From positions 4,723,103-4,787,102 of the forward strand of contig NC_133371.1 in the NCBI RefSeq assembly GCF_049309525.1: 64,000 nt of DNA, in the 5' to 3' direction. The DNA comes from Garra rufa (taxonomy: Eukaryota > Chordata > Actinopteri > Cypriniformes > Cyprinidae). Position numbers and translations under genes: made by a program. Under the pieces are notes generated by a model. The model ran no database searches, was not told where the DNA came from, and worked only from the letters and a program-made list of their open reading frames with translations. Below are positions 45,471-57,265 of this stretch, piece by piece. Position 1 is the first letter of the stretch; every line of letters begins with the position of its first letter.

Positions 45471-47061
45471 TTTATAAATCATGGCCTACAGTAAAAGCAT
45501 TTTGAGGCCGTAACATAGTGAAGATGAATAAAAGTTGTTAGTGTTATTTTGCCAATAGTGAATTCTATTTATGAGTGCATTTTTGGAGTATCCCAAAAAC
45601 GTATGAAGAGGCACGTATTCTGTTTCTAGAGAGCATAGATTCTTAAAATCTTACACAATGTAATCGTTCCAGCTTCCAAAGGAGTTTCAAGTAACACTCA
45701 ATTCTCATCTTTCCCCAGTCCGATTCCTTAGAATTTCAGTGAGCACAGCAATTAAATCTGCTAAAGTGTCTCGACTGATTCATAATTTCACCGTTCATTA
45801 CGATGATGAGTCAAACAGGACCCCTGGGACACCCCATCCGTGCGTCCACGCAAGAGCGTGCACACGGGAGACCTCCACGCAGCCAGTGAAGCCAAGGCCT
45901 CCAAACACACACCTCAGCCAAGATGCTAAATAATTCATTGACGTCAGCTGAAATATAATCAGGGGCTTGCGAATAACAAACCCGCGCAGGGAAGCTAATC
46001 AATGCAGTCTCTGCAAGCCTACTGAAATCTATTTTGTCTGCATCTCCCAAACACAGATATTAGTGCACTGGTGTGCCATTTAGCCTGCGTGTGTGTAAGT
46101 GGGTGGGCTTGGAAGGGCATGCATGTGTGCTTTGTGTTTTTTAATGGTACGGTACAGATGGATGCATGTGGGAGTACAGTAAGTGCAGACTGCAGTGTGG
46201 TTGAAATGTTTGTGGTACAAACAGACTGCAGTACCTGTTTCCTTGCTGGGTGTCATCCTAATTAAACCAAACTGCTTTGAAACACACCACAGGCGACAAT
46301 GCAACACTGCAATTAGCCTAGGCTCATGCAGTCTGCTATTGCATGATTCCCCTTCAATTCTACTTTTTAAAAGAACATTTTTTGTCACTGAACTCTCCAC
46401 TAGGCAACACAATTACATTAAGCCTCAAATTCAGGGAGCAATCGCTTAGCCATTACCCCATCACAGGAGCATTTCTGAGTCTCAGGCTGTGAGGAGGTCT
46501 CTGGTTCATCAACAAGACTGTGAAATAGCTCCAATTCTCCCTGTCACTTGAACTGACTGTTGCTGAATCGAATAGGTTGAATGCTAAATTACAAAAATGA
46601 CGCTTGCGAATATACAGCCTGCATACCAAAAGCATTGCTGTCCAATTTGTGATTTGGTTTTGCATATGAAATGCAACAGCAGAGTTGCAGAAGTAAAAAT
46701 TCCATTAAAATGCCATTCCATTTCCTTAGAAGAAGGACTTGAAAGACTTGACTTGAAAGGTTTCTACAACACTAATATATGTATTATAACTTTTGATTAA
46801 ATTATTAAAATACTTAAAGGTGCAATAGGTGATTTTCTTCAGAAACATTTTTTGGTTATGCTGGTTGAAAGTCTCTTCACATTATAATAGCAATCATTAA
46901 GTTAAGTGGTCTAAATGTATGTATTTATATATTGTGTGGAATGCATAGGACCAAGAAATGTTCGTCCAATCATCCGAACATTATGATAGGCTGTCGTACC
47001 TGCACAACAAAAGCCAAAAGCTGTCACTATGTATATTTTAAAGACCAATATATACGTTTAA
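45471..47061. other. Unassigned; one repeat fragment
   Basis: AAAGGTGCAATAGGTGATTT near 46815 is a recurrent fish repeat motif (related to ~5895). Otherwise nothing was recognised; short open frames around 45740-46450 lack domains. Confidence 0.45.
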
Positions 47062-47451
47062 CCCTTTAACCGTCACCCCCATTTTTAAACATAGGCATAA
47101 AAGTGCTCAATCCAAATTAAAATTGTTATAAATCATTAACACTTTTGAATACAGAACTAAGGACTCTTTTTAAAGAAAACAATTAGCAGATTATTCCAAA
47201 AGTGGAATCATTTCGAAATATGAAAGCATCAAAAATTCATAGAAGTGTAAATTTACCGAAAGCAAATTTACTGTACTGTACTTTTTTATGGTATTTCATT
47301 TAAAATAAATATTTTACACAACAGCTTTTACTCTAACATTAAAATAAAAAAAGTTATGTTCCAAATTTGAATTTGATATGAAAAAATGGAGGTTTCTGTA
47401 AGATTTTATTTAGGGTGTTATACCACAAACAGCCACCAAATTTGCCATTGC

Positions 47452-47489
<38 letters not shown>

Positions 47490-48214
47490 TTTATTTTTGG
47501 CTTTTTTTGCCTTTATTGACAAAGAACAGATCAGAAGTGACAGGAAAGGAAGTGGGAGAAAGACGGGGGTGGGATCAGGAAAGGTCCTTGCGTCAGGATT
47601 CGAACGTGGGACGCCCGGAGCGCAACGGCGCTGTATGTCAGTGCGCTGCCCACAAGGCTATCTGCGCCGCCATTGCCAACTTTTAATGCATGTATCTGTT
47701 ACGAATGTCTAAATTTCATTTATTTCATTTCAATGTCAATATTGCTTCTATCACAAAATAACCACCAAATATGGAATCTTGAGACTTTCCGTTGATATGT
47801 TTTTGTCAAGATTCTAAAAAGTTGTGACTGTAAAATACCGTAATGCATTTTGTAATATGACACTTGGCATCACCTGCTAAGGGGGAGTACCATTTCCTGA
47901 TAACTAATGTCCGATTTTAAAATGATATCTTCTTCAATATTTTCTTTATTGAGTTTTACTTTTACAATTATAATCAATAATAGTCCAAAAACATTCCAGA
48001 AATTCCAGAATTTAGAGTGAAGTGAATAAAGTGTCCCATGTTTGTTCAGTCCATAAACTTTTGTTTAACATGAAAGGCTTGGCAACAGACAAAAAGGTTG
48101 CAGAAGAAGTACATCTTCACAATAAATAAATTCAAAATGGGTTTTAAGCTTTCAAATTATATATCATATGATGACTACTAAAATATGTGAAAAAAAGAGA
48201 GGACAGTTAAAAGG
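47062..48214. mobile_element. Possible TTAA-flanked element (piggyBac-like)
   Basis: The left end TTAACCCTTTAACCGTC and the right GACAGTTAAAAGGTTCAA are imperfect inverted repeats. The right TTAA would have to be mutated to TTCAA. The interior holds a SINE. Weak call. Confidence 0.3.
47455..47668 (-). mobile_element. tRNA-derived SINE with 11-bp target duplication
   Basis: On the minus strand the head is tRNA-like: an A-box-like GATAGCCTTGTGGGC, then a B box CGTTCGAATCC about 45 bases on, matching the GGTTCRANTCC pattern closely. The body is unrelated and it ends in a long A tail (T run on the + strand). It is flanked by the exact repeat GCCATTGCCAA (47444-47454 and 47669-47679), the mark of LINE-driven insertion. 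The box spacing is that of a tRNA, but the acceptor stem is not convincing, so this is not a tRNA gene. Confidence 0.88.
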
Positions 48215-48324
48215 TTCAATATGCATCATTTAGGGGTAAAAAATCTTACAAAGATGTACCTTTTGCAAAGTTTCAAGTATTTGCCCAAGTACCTGTTCCC
48301 TTTCTGGGTTTTTTTTTTTTTTTT

Positions 48325-48412
48325 GAGTGAGTGAGTGAGTGAGTGAGTGAGTGAGTGAGTGAGTGAGTGAGTGAGTGAGTGAGTGAGTGAGTGAGTGAGT
48401 GAGTGAGTGAGA
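48325..48412. repeat. (GAGT)n microsatellite
   Basis: About 22 uninterrupted GAGT units next to a T run. Confidence 0.97.
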
Positions 48413-48566
48413 GATTTTTTAATTAAATGTTAAAGCAGCAAAAAGTAATAAAAGTTTCAAAAGCAAAATCTAAAACTCATTCTAAAAATAAAATCTGTAG
48501 TAGGAGGTTATTTAAAAGTACCTTTACTTCCAAACAACATTTTAATATTGTGATTCATGGCTTAGG

Positions 48567-48598
<32 letters not shown>

Positions 48599-49606
48599 GA
48601 AAATGTTTTTTAAATGAAGAAAATAAATGTGAAAGATACAGCAAAAATGAAAAAGCAGATTGTCACTGTTGCAGTTTGGTGTTTGTCGCTCTTGTCATCT
48701 TAAATCACCAAATCTGACCTTTGGTTGCTTTGTCTCTATTATGGTTGTCAATGTGAATGCCTCTTCAGGCTGCCTTCTATGTCGCACAATTGTTTTACAT
48801 TAGTAGCTTCTCATTGTACTGCTGCTGCCTTTTAGTTTCGGAGAAATGGAAAATATAGAATTGCGTATGTAAATTAGTTGGCTAAAGTGTTTTAAATTCT
48901 TCCTCCTGCTTTGCGTCGAATGAATGCACATTCGGAATTTGACATCATTATCGTCCCAGCGTGCCCTGTATTTGTGGCCGTTTCTACCAGCTCCAATTAG
49001 GCTGAAGTCTAATTACTTTCATTTAGTAAGGTATTAATTCAGAATTCACCCTTTCCCCATTCTCATTAGTTCCAGCACGATCTATCAGACAGTATAATTA
49101 CAGTAGCCTGTTTGGAGTACAGAAAAGGGGAAGAAAAGAACGAAACGTGTCCATATGACATGACGGTATTCGTCGACTGACATTATAAATGTAGTTTCTG
49201 TTGCTTTATAGTTAATTTCGGTTGTTTTATTTCCTAGGTTGACATTTATGTGCTTTTGGTAGCTTTACATCTGGGTTATAGGTGGTGTGAGTCAACGATA
49301 TAGGCCTTAGAGGAGTTGTTTGAGCATTTGGTTTATTGTAGCCATATATGTCTGGCCTGTTTCATCAGACCTTGAGAAGCGCTGCAGGTCATCAGACATC
49401 CAGGAGCTTTGTTGATGTCACGCACAGATAGATCTACCCTGCTGTATGACCCTTCAGGCTGTACAAGCTATTGTCAAGCCATCTTTCTGATATGTTGCTC
49501 TGTCGCTCTTTCTCTCTCTGAGGACTAAGTGAGTAAATGTTCAGTTGTGCAGTTTGTTGCACACACAAATGAGAGTAAATGTTCGTCTGTTTTACATGAG
49601 CTGGGT
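48413..49606. other. Unassigned; (TTA)n run and possible conserved non-coding DNA
   Basis: A (TTA)n run lies at about 48570-48598. 48940-49120 (GCTCCAATTAGGCTGAAGTC, CATTCTCATTAGTTCC) is non-repetitive and rich in homeodomain-type ATTA cores, a candidate regulatory element only. Confidence 0.35.
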
Positions 49607-49608
49607 TA

Positions 49609-50335
49609 CAGTGCCTTGCAAAATTATTCATACCCTTTTCTGGGACACTCAGAATTTAGCTCAGGAGCATTCATATTGCTTCTAGATGTTACTACACTTC
49701 GAGTAGAGTTATAAATGTGGCAAATTCATTTGAATGAGTCTGATTTAGAAAGGCACACACCTCTCAGAAAAGGTCTAACAGCTGAAAATGCATATCAGAG
49801 CAAAAACCAAGTCCTGAGGTCAAGATAACTGCCTGTAGAGCTCAGTGACAGACTTGCGTTAAGGCAATGATCTAGGGAAGAGTTCAGAAAAAAAAAATCT
49901 GCTGCATTGAAGGTTCACAGAAGCATTCTCCATAATGGAAGACGATTGGAACAACTAGGACTCTAGAAAATGTCTGCCAGCCCCCATCCAAGCTGACAGA
50001 GCTTAAGAGGTGAAAAGGTGAGGCAAAGAATGGCAGATAATTGCCAAATGCAGATGTGCAAAGATGCTCACATCAGACCCCAAAAGACTTGAGGCTGCAA
50101 AGGTGCTTCAACTATGTACTGAGTTAAAGGTATGAATACTTAAGCAATGTACTTATTTCAGTGTTTTATTTTTAATAAATTTGTCAAATTTGCAAATCTG
50201 GTTTTTGCTTTGTCATTATTATGGTGTATGGAGTGTTAATTGATGTGGGGGAAAACTCATTTAAAGCAGTTTAACATAATGCTCCAACAAAACGTGAAAA
50301 AAATGAAGGTGTATGAATACTTTTGCAAGGCACTG
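49609..50335 (+). mobile_element. Decayed Tc1-like deletion derivative
   Basis: Ends CAGTGCCTTGCAAAATTATT (left) and, reversed, CAGTGCCTTGCAAAAGTATT (right). TA precedes the left end; the right flank is CA, a likely mutation. The interior shows only scraps of transposase sequence such as GCTGACAGAGCTTAAGAGG and GAATGGCAGATAATTGCCAA. Confidence 0.8.
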
Positions 50336-50633
50336 CATTTTTATCACCTGTAGGGCATTTATGAGCAACATCATCTAAGGCTGGAGGTCCCAGTAGGATG
50401 TCAACACAATCACAAAAACCAGTAGGGCCAAATGACCCTCTTGACAATAGAAGGTCCAAAATCTTGTCTTAATACAGTTAATGAAAGGCTAATTTTGTCA
50501 ATTAATTTAAACATCAACACTGGTGGGATTTAATCAGTCAAAATAGTTTTGAGGTTAATGAGTCCTCAGTGAGTTTTATGTCTCTAAAAAATAGAAATCT
50601 ATGACAATATTATATTGATTCCCTGACAGCTCT

Positions 50634-52293
50634 GTCAGTCTTGTCATTGTTCAATGTTTCCATGTTTGTTTTGTGTTTGAGCACATGGCTTTGTCTGTAT
50701 TGTTGTCTGCCATGTGCTCCTCTTGTCCTGCCCCCTTGTTTCCCGTTTCCACGCCCCCTTGTTTAGCCCTCGTTTGTCTGAGTGTTGTCACCTGTCCTCA
50801 TTTGCCTAAGTGTCCTCACCTGCTCCTCGTGTGCTTCCCTGTCTTTATATTGTGCCCTCTTCCCTCTTGTCTTTGCTGGTCCGTTGTTTTTTGATGCTAG
50901 TCTTGTTTGTGAGTTAGTGTGTGTTTAAACTTTGAAATTTTTCAGTCCTGTTCTAGATTGCCGTCTGAGTTTTTCCCCCTTTTATCTAGTTTTTTTTTTT
51001 CTCCTCAGCCTTAGTGTTTTTTCTTTCTTTCCCCCTTTTTTTAAAAAAAAAAGTTTAATTCTAGTTTTTATTTTCTTTTGTTATCCTTTTTGATAGTGAT
51101 GGGAAAATGAAGCTTTTCGAAGCACCGAGGCTTTCCCCTCAACTGTATCGTAAAAAGGTTCGTTACTCGAAGCTTTTCAACATGTTGCACACTAATGACA
51201 TCTTGTGGACAAAGGTGGGAAAAGCTGCTTTCGCGTCCCAGATCTTAAAGCGATTTTGGACAGTTTCATTAAACACATCAATTTGTGCTATGTCAGAAAT
51301 TTTACAGTAATTTTACTCGAATTGATCTGTAAATAAACGTTTTAATAAAATGATACAAGTATAAGCATGGTTCCTGTAGGCATATATGTTCAAAGTAAAT
51401 TAAGAATAATTTTGACTAATATTAGTGTTAATTAGAAGTGCTTGTGAAGCAAGGATAACTACAAAATGAATATGCACAAAACTACACATGTACATATTTA
51501 TTCGTATTATGATTTATTCTTAACAAAAAGTGAATGACACTTGATACTTGCAAAAGGGGTTCGCGTTATTTGAATCAGAATATGAAGCAGTCACGTGGTT
51601 GTGTGCGAAAACGAAGCTTCGGACGTCACAGGTCACGTGGTTATGGACAAAACGAATCAAGCTCCGGTACAGTGCTTCACTGTGAGATGTTTCGTTTTTT
51701 TGATACAAGCTTCGAAGCTTCGGTGTCAAACGTCACATCACTACTTTTTGATTCTTCTAGTCTTTTGATACTCTTATTTTGCTTAACCTAGTCCCCCCCC
51801 CCCCCCGTCTCCTGTTTTAATTCTAGCTTTTTATTTCTTTTATCCTTTTGATGTTATTTCTCTAGTCTTTGATAATCTTGTTTTTTTTACCTAGTCCCCC
51901 CTGTTTTTTGCTCGTTTTCTAGCTTTTTATTTTCTGCCTTTTGTTTTCCTTTTGATTTGATTTTTCTAGTTTATCTTATTTTTACCTAGCTTCCCCCCCT
52001 GTCTTAGTTTTCAGAAGTTTTTCCTGTTTTGTTGTCTTTTGTGTCTTGTCATTTGTGTGTCTGTCGTTCCTGCCCGGCCTCCTGAGTTCCCCCGGTTACT
52101 GCTTCCAGCCGCCCGGACTCTCTTTGGGGTTGCACCTGTCCCTCCTTCTTCGTCCTGCCTGTCTCCCTTCGCCGTGTGTTCCCAGGCCCGTGTGGCGACT
52201 GTCTGCCATCCTCCTCTTGTTTTCACCTGTCCTCACAATAAACTGTCATTTTGCTCATTCTGTGTTTGGGTCCTCCCTTGACAATTCATGACA
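50634..52293 (+). mobile_element. LTR-like block, possible solo LTR
   Basis: Runs from TGTCAGTCTTGTCATTG to CAATTCATGACA, with a TTTATATTG TATA-like box near 50847 and AATAAA at ~52228. The middle is a T/C-rich, internally repetitive expansion (CTAG...TTTTTATTTTCTTTTG units) into which a 650-bp hAT MITE has inserted. No matching flanking duplication was found, so the bounds are uncertain. Confidence 0.4.
51094..51743. mobile_element. hAT-type MITE with 8-bp duplication
   Basis: Inverted ends TAGTGATGGGAAAATGAAGC (left) and TAGTGATGTGACGTTTGACA (right, reversed). The subterminal CGAAGCTT motif is repeated. Exact flanking repeats CTTTTTGA at 51086-51093 and 51744-51751. Confidence 0.85.
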
Positions 52294-52616
52294 CAAATGT
52301 TTTTGTCTATTCATTAATAAAGGATTTGCGGACATGTTCATTTTTGTTTTTTAGGTTTGAGGAAATATTGTTTTTATTTTAGTGGATTGTTGTTACAAGT
52401 ATATATTTATTATTATTGATGAGGATATTATTTAATAATTCCATTATGTCTATATGTTGTTAGATGTTTTGTTAGTTAGCTTTATGTCACTGTGACATAT
52501 CAAATAAATGCATATGCGTATATGTCCCTCTATATGAGTACAGAAAAAAAAAAAAACTTTTAGCTTAATCTTAACTGTGATTCTGCTTTGTCTGTCCTCG
52601 GTTATTTGTTTATTAA
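52294..52616. other. Unassigned AT-rich sequence
   Basis: Nothing recognised. Confidence 0.5.
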
Positions 52617-52960
52617 GGAGAGACACTGCAGGCAAAAACAGTTTTCATCCACCTGTCAAGTTTGAGATTTTAGGCTTTTTGGTTGTTCATAAAGTGTTTT
52701 TTCAGACTAGTGGAAAGAGAACATCCAAAAGACACTGTTAAGTGTTTCTTTTATAGCACTTTATCTATTTGTGTCAATACATTACATATTTTTAAAGGCC
52801 GTTTTCTCAAAATTAGTTTTTTTTTTTTTCTCCTACACTGAGCCATAAATCAGTAGCACTTACACACACCAAACTTTACATTTTTATTCCTGTCTATATC
52901 CTGAAGGTTTTAATAGCGGGATTTGTTCATATATAATTTTCTTGATTTTATACAACATAC
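52617..52960. repeat. Right-truncated copy of the 11416-12107 element
   Basis: Begins AGAGACACTGCAGGCAAAAA and tracks 11420-11745, then similarity ends. Compared with the first copy it has an extra ~50 bases around 52735-52785. Confidence 0.75.
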
Positions 52961-53329
52961 ATTTTTTTGACCTAGTTTGAAATGCAAATAAATGAGTAGA
53001 CCCTAATAACTTTTCTAAAGTAGGTATAGTTTTACTACAATAATAATAATAAAAAAAAAAACATGATTACTATAAATAAATCATGATAACAGATTAACCA
53101 TTGTTTTGCTAGACTAACCATAGTTCAACAATGGTAAAAATGTGGTTATACAAATGGTAGTCAATACGCCAAAAAGAAAAACCATGGTTAATTTTCATAA
53201 GGGACGGGTTTAATTGCCGTGTTAAACTTTAAGCCATTACACATACAGCACGTCTAGGGATGTTATCTAATGTAACCAGCAGGAGTCTCATGATCTCAGG
53301 CTGGCTGCTGCAGAAGTTTGGCTTGATGA

Positions 53330-53499
53330 AAGTTCAGAGCGCGGAAGTGAAGACAAACTTTCGCATGAATCTCTGCAAGAGAGCGACACTTCCCGCGTTC
53401 GAGTGTGGATAAGGATGATAATGGTGACACGGACCCGCCAGTGCGTCTGAGGAAATACCGAGTTGCACTGTTTTGTGAGGCTTTATTCCAGGTCCGACT
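53330..53499 (+). promoter_or_regulatory. Likely 5' UTR/promoter-proximal DNA of the arhgap42-like gene
   Basis: CpG-richer than the surrounding sequence (GAGCGCGGAAG, CCCGCGTTCGAG, ACACGGACCCGCC). It has an in-frame TGA at 53476-53478 before the start codon. No TATA box was seen, as usual for CpG-type promoters. The transcription start cannot be placed. Confidence 0.45.
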
Positions 53500-53653
53500 A
53501 TGGGGTTGCCGACTCTAGAGTTCAGTGACTCTTTTGTGGACAGTCCGGACTTCAGAGAGAGGCTCAAATGTCACGAGATCGAGCTGGATCGAACGAACAA
53601 GTTCATCAAAGAGCTGATTAAAGATGGACACCAGCTGATCTGCGCGCTCAAGA
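53500..53653 (+). CDS. arhgap42: ARHGAP42-like Rho GTPase-activating protein, coding exon 1 (partial gene)
   Basis: Encodes the first 51 residues of a GRAF-family protein, which bends membranes through an N-terminal BAR domain and switches off Rho GTPases through a RhoGAP domain. Visible sequence: MGLPTLEFSDSFVDSPDFRE, then CHEIELDRTNKFIKELIKDG, the start of the BAR domain. From memory ARHGAP42 fits better than ARHGAP26 or ARHGAP10 because of GLPTLEFSDS, SPDFRERL and CHEIEL. The in-frame TGA 24 bases upstream and the G after the ATG support the start. The exon ends after one base of codon 52 at A|GTGAGTAA, a strong donor in phase 1. Later exons are not in the window. The family call is firm; the paralogue and the a/b copy are not. 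Confidence 0.8.
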
Positions 53654-54167
53654 GTGAGTAAACACCACATCAATACAATAACACCCGCATCTCTGATATC
53701 ACCGTTCATGTGGGGTGTAATCAATACCTAGTGTGCTGTCTACTTAGAAAGCATGTGGTCACTATAGGCGTGTTCTGAAACGCGCGTGGGATGCTCAACA
53801 ATGGTGTCTAGGTAGGCGTCTCACTGGGTTTTGAGACACAGCTAACGTGATGAGTAAGAAATATCAAAATATTAAATCGATGTTTTGTTTATTCTTCGTT
53901 GTTATCACTTCTACTATTAATAATAACAAAACATGCAAGTCTTTTAATAGAAACATAGAAACATAGAAAAATCCATAGAAAACACAGTTAACACATGAAA
54001 TGTAGGTGGTTTTAATCACTGTCATTACTCCAAGTTGAAACCAGAAATTAATTGAATAGGACACTGTGATATTTGAATTAGTTTACAACACAGTTAACAA
54101 AAACAAAATAACCAATAAAACATTTTTTTCTTCAGTTTATAGGAAATTTGCAGTTTTCAGTTATTTA

Positions 54168-54411
54168 CACTCTTAAAAGTAAAGGTGCTTCAAAAGATTC
54201 TTCAAGCGATGTCATAGAAGAACCAGTTTTGGTTCCACAAAGAACCATTCAGTCAAAGAACCATTTCTTGCTTACCTTTTAATAATTCGAAGAACCTCAT
54301 TTGCCAAAAAGAACCTTTTGTGAAACGGAAAGGTTCTTCGAATGTTAAAGGTTCTTTATGGAACCATTTAGACAAAAGGTTCATCTTGAAGCACCTTTAT
54401 TTTTAAGAGTG
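54168..54411. mobile_element. CACTCTTAAA MITE, copy with TA duplication
   Basis: Ends CACTCTTAAAAGTAAAGGTG and complement, 244 bp, with TA on each side (54166-54167, 54412-54413). Same family as 41722-41976. Confidence 0.85.
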
Positions 54412-55028
54412 TACAGTGCAGCTTTGTTTACTAGTCAAGCATTTTGTAAAACATTTAACGTAAAATTCTGTAAATGTTCAGTCAGTGTTTATTGCTTTGA
54501 ACTTAACATAAAAATGAAACACCACATCTGATATGTACAAACAAGATTTTAGCCTCAGTTTGCAGATGTTTGTGAAAGTGACATATTAACAAATGTTATT
54601 CCATTATTAATATATTCATCTGATCATAAGTTAATGCACATTCAAAAAGGCCTAGTTAGAAAGGTTTTGAAATATCGACTTTTTTTGCTGGTCAGGGTAG
54701 AGAGACCGAAAAGGAGAACATAAAATGTGAAATGTCAACATTTCTTTTTCAGTTCATGTTTGAATGTTTGTGTGATGATGATATCTTCTCAGAGTTTATC
54801 TGAAGTTCTAAATGGCGAATAGTTTACTGATCAAGGTCACAGATACATTGAGACTGTTGTGATTCTCAGTGTAGTCTATCAGTAGAGGCTTTTGGTTTAT
54901 TAGCGGCTTAAACTGATGTGCTTTTCCTGAATAAAATTCTAGTAATGTTTTGTTTTCTTTTAGACCAAAGTAGTATGCCAAAGGCGTTCAGATGGTGTAT
55001 TTTCAACATGATTTCATTGAAAAGCATA

Positions 55029-55841
55029 TGGGTCATTCCGTGTCAACTCATCCAGAGGTTCCCGGCTAAAATCTTTTATTCTGAAGAAAAATAGACACGA
55101 ATAGTGATCAAAGCCAAAATATTAAATGTCATGGATGAATAATTACTGAGTAATCCAATTTTGTAGAGAGAGGTCAAAATGGCAAATTTCAGTCAAGTTA
55201 CAGAGGGTTTAAAAATGACTTCAGAAAGATGGCAGCATCTTATTTTTACACAGGGATTGGTAGTTCTATTAGTAAAATCTGTTGACTTTAGCCATCTTTG
55301 TTGCATTATGTGCCAATGTTGACCATTCAAAAATGGGGAAACGGCACTTTTCAAGTTTATCTCCAAAGTTTGCATGCCTGTAACTATATATTAAAGATAT
55401 TTGAATGTCCTTTAAGATATTGCGTCTTAATAAACTTTCCTTTTGGCATCTTTATTTTTAATACCCTATGACAGTGGTTCTCAATCCTGGTCCTGGGGGA
55501 CCCCTGCTCTGCACATTTTGCATGTCTCTCTTATTTAACACACCTGATTGAGAACTTCAGCTTGTTAGTTCAGTTCATGGATCTCTCTCCTAATGAGCTG
55601 ATCTCAATCAGGTGTTTTAAATAAGGGAGACATGCAAAATGTGCAGAGCAGGGGTCCCCCAGGACCAGGATTGAGAACCACTGCCCTATGAGATTTAGTT
55701 CCTGAGATATTGGAATTTCAGTATGGCTCCAGGAGTAAATCATTCAAATGTACACTTATTTATTGGTCAAAATCCAAATGTGGGTCAGTTTGAAAAAATG
55801 CAATACTTTACAATTTGGTTGATTTGACACGGAATGACCCA
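55029..55841. mobile_element. TA-flanked element with TGGGTCATTCCG ends
   Basis: Inverted ends TGGGTCATTCCGTGTCAACT (left) and TGGGTCATTCCGTGTCAAAT (right, reversed), with TA at 55027-55028 and 55842-55843. No coding. A hAT MITE is nested at 55472. Confidence 0.75.
55472..55683. mobile_element. hAT-type palindromic MITE, copy B
   Basis: Same family as 27048-27262 (CAGTGGTTCTCAATCCTGG ends). Exact 8-bp flanking repeats CCCTATGA at 55464-55471 and 55684-55691. Confidence 0.9.
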
Positions 55842-56687
55842 TATGGTGATTTCATACAATGCGAATTGATTTTTAGAATAAAGTAAGCTGGTCCACTAAC
55901 CCCGCCCCTAAACAAAAATCACTGGGATGGATGCAGATTTTCACATTCGTACAAATTAGCCACCAGTTCACCAAAACATAAAATAGGAATTTGCTATGAG
56001 GCTGTGCTGGTATTTACAGTACATTCCTGAAATATGCAGCCATGCTTGCTTGCATTCATGCATGCTTTTTCAGCTAGTATTTGTCTGCCAAATACATGAA
56101 TGTAGATGTACTGTACTGTGTGTGGAATGCTAAATTGTGATTGTAGAGGATTATGGGTAAATATGAGCCTCAAGGTTGCCCCCTGGATTATCTGATTCTC
56201 ATGCCAAGGCTGTGAAAATTCTGTGGCTTCTTTTTGAGTGAGTGTGTGTAATTGAGGCTTTCAATATTATGTGGCACTGCTGACCTTCAGACTTAGAAAC
56301 AAAAGATAACTTGTTTTTAGTGAATGCCACATTGGCTCTAAGATAACAGAAGACAATGGGAAAACTGTTTAATGGAATAAAGAATCAATCGAACCAACAA
56401 TGGAAATTCTTTCACCATTTAATGTCATTTAGAGCTTTGTTTCTTTTTTCCAGTTCTGTGCTGGTCTTTTTTTCTGTGCTTATTTGTTTCCCATTATTTC
56501 AAATTCAACATGAATTATTATTGTTATTATTTTTTTAAAAGGATGTAAAAATGTAACGTGTGGGTTATAAGTTTTCTGAAGATGTACGGTAACTCATTGT
56601 TGAGTCAGCAAGTTAAACTCCACAATCAAATCAGTCTGGTTTGTGAATCATTCAGACGGGATTAATGAACTGCATCAACTGCTTCAG

Positions 56688-57265
56688 GAATAGTTCACCC
56701 AAAAAATGAAAATTTGCTGAAACTGTTCTCACCCTCAGGCTATCCAAGATGAGTTTGTTTCTTCATCAGAACAGATTTCAGGAAATGTAGCATTTAATTA
56801 CTTCCTCTTCAGTCGATCTTCTGCAGTGAATGGGTGCCGTCAGAATGAGAGTCCAAACATCTTATTAAAGTGAAGTGAAAAGTTGCTGCTTCACCAAACT
56901 GTATTTTTAACTTTAAACTGTTGCTTCTGGCTTAAATATCCATAGTCCATAATTCATAATAACGCTTCCTCCAGTGAAAAATTCTCCTGTTGTTTCTCAC
57001 ATCAAAATAAAGGACTTAATGATAGATTTGTTTCTTTTGTCTTCTCAAGATGTTAATTGATGGACTGGAGTGGTGTAGATATTTGCGTTATTTTTATCAG
57101 CTGTTTGGACTCTCATTCTGACGGCACCCATTCACCGCAGAGGATCTATTGGTGAGCAAGTGATGCAATGCTACATTTCTCCAAATGAATGGGGAAAAAA
57201 TATAACTTAGATGGCCTGAGGGTGAGTACATTTTCAGCTAATTAGATTTTTTTGGTGAACTCTTC
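56688..57265. repeat. Fold-back element
   Basis: Left GAATAGTTCACCCAAAAAAT and right (reversed) GAAGAGTTCACCAAAAAAAT. The inner arms pair through GAATGGGTGCCGTCAGAATG with its complement near 57118-57137. A partial copy is at 5740-5870. Confidence 0.75.

Noticed and set aside
47585..47668. tRNA gene
   Set aside because: A and B boxes are present but the acceptor stem does not pair, and the unit has a SINE body, A tail and target duplication.
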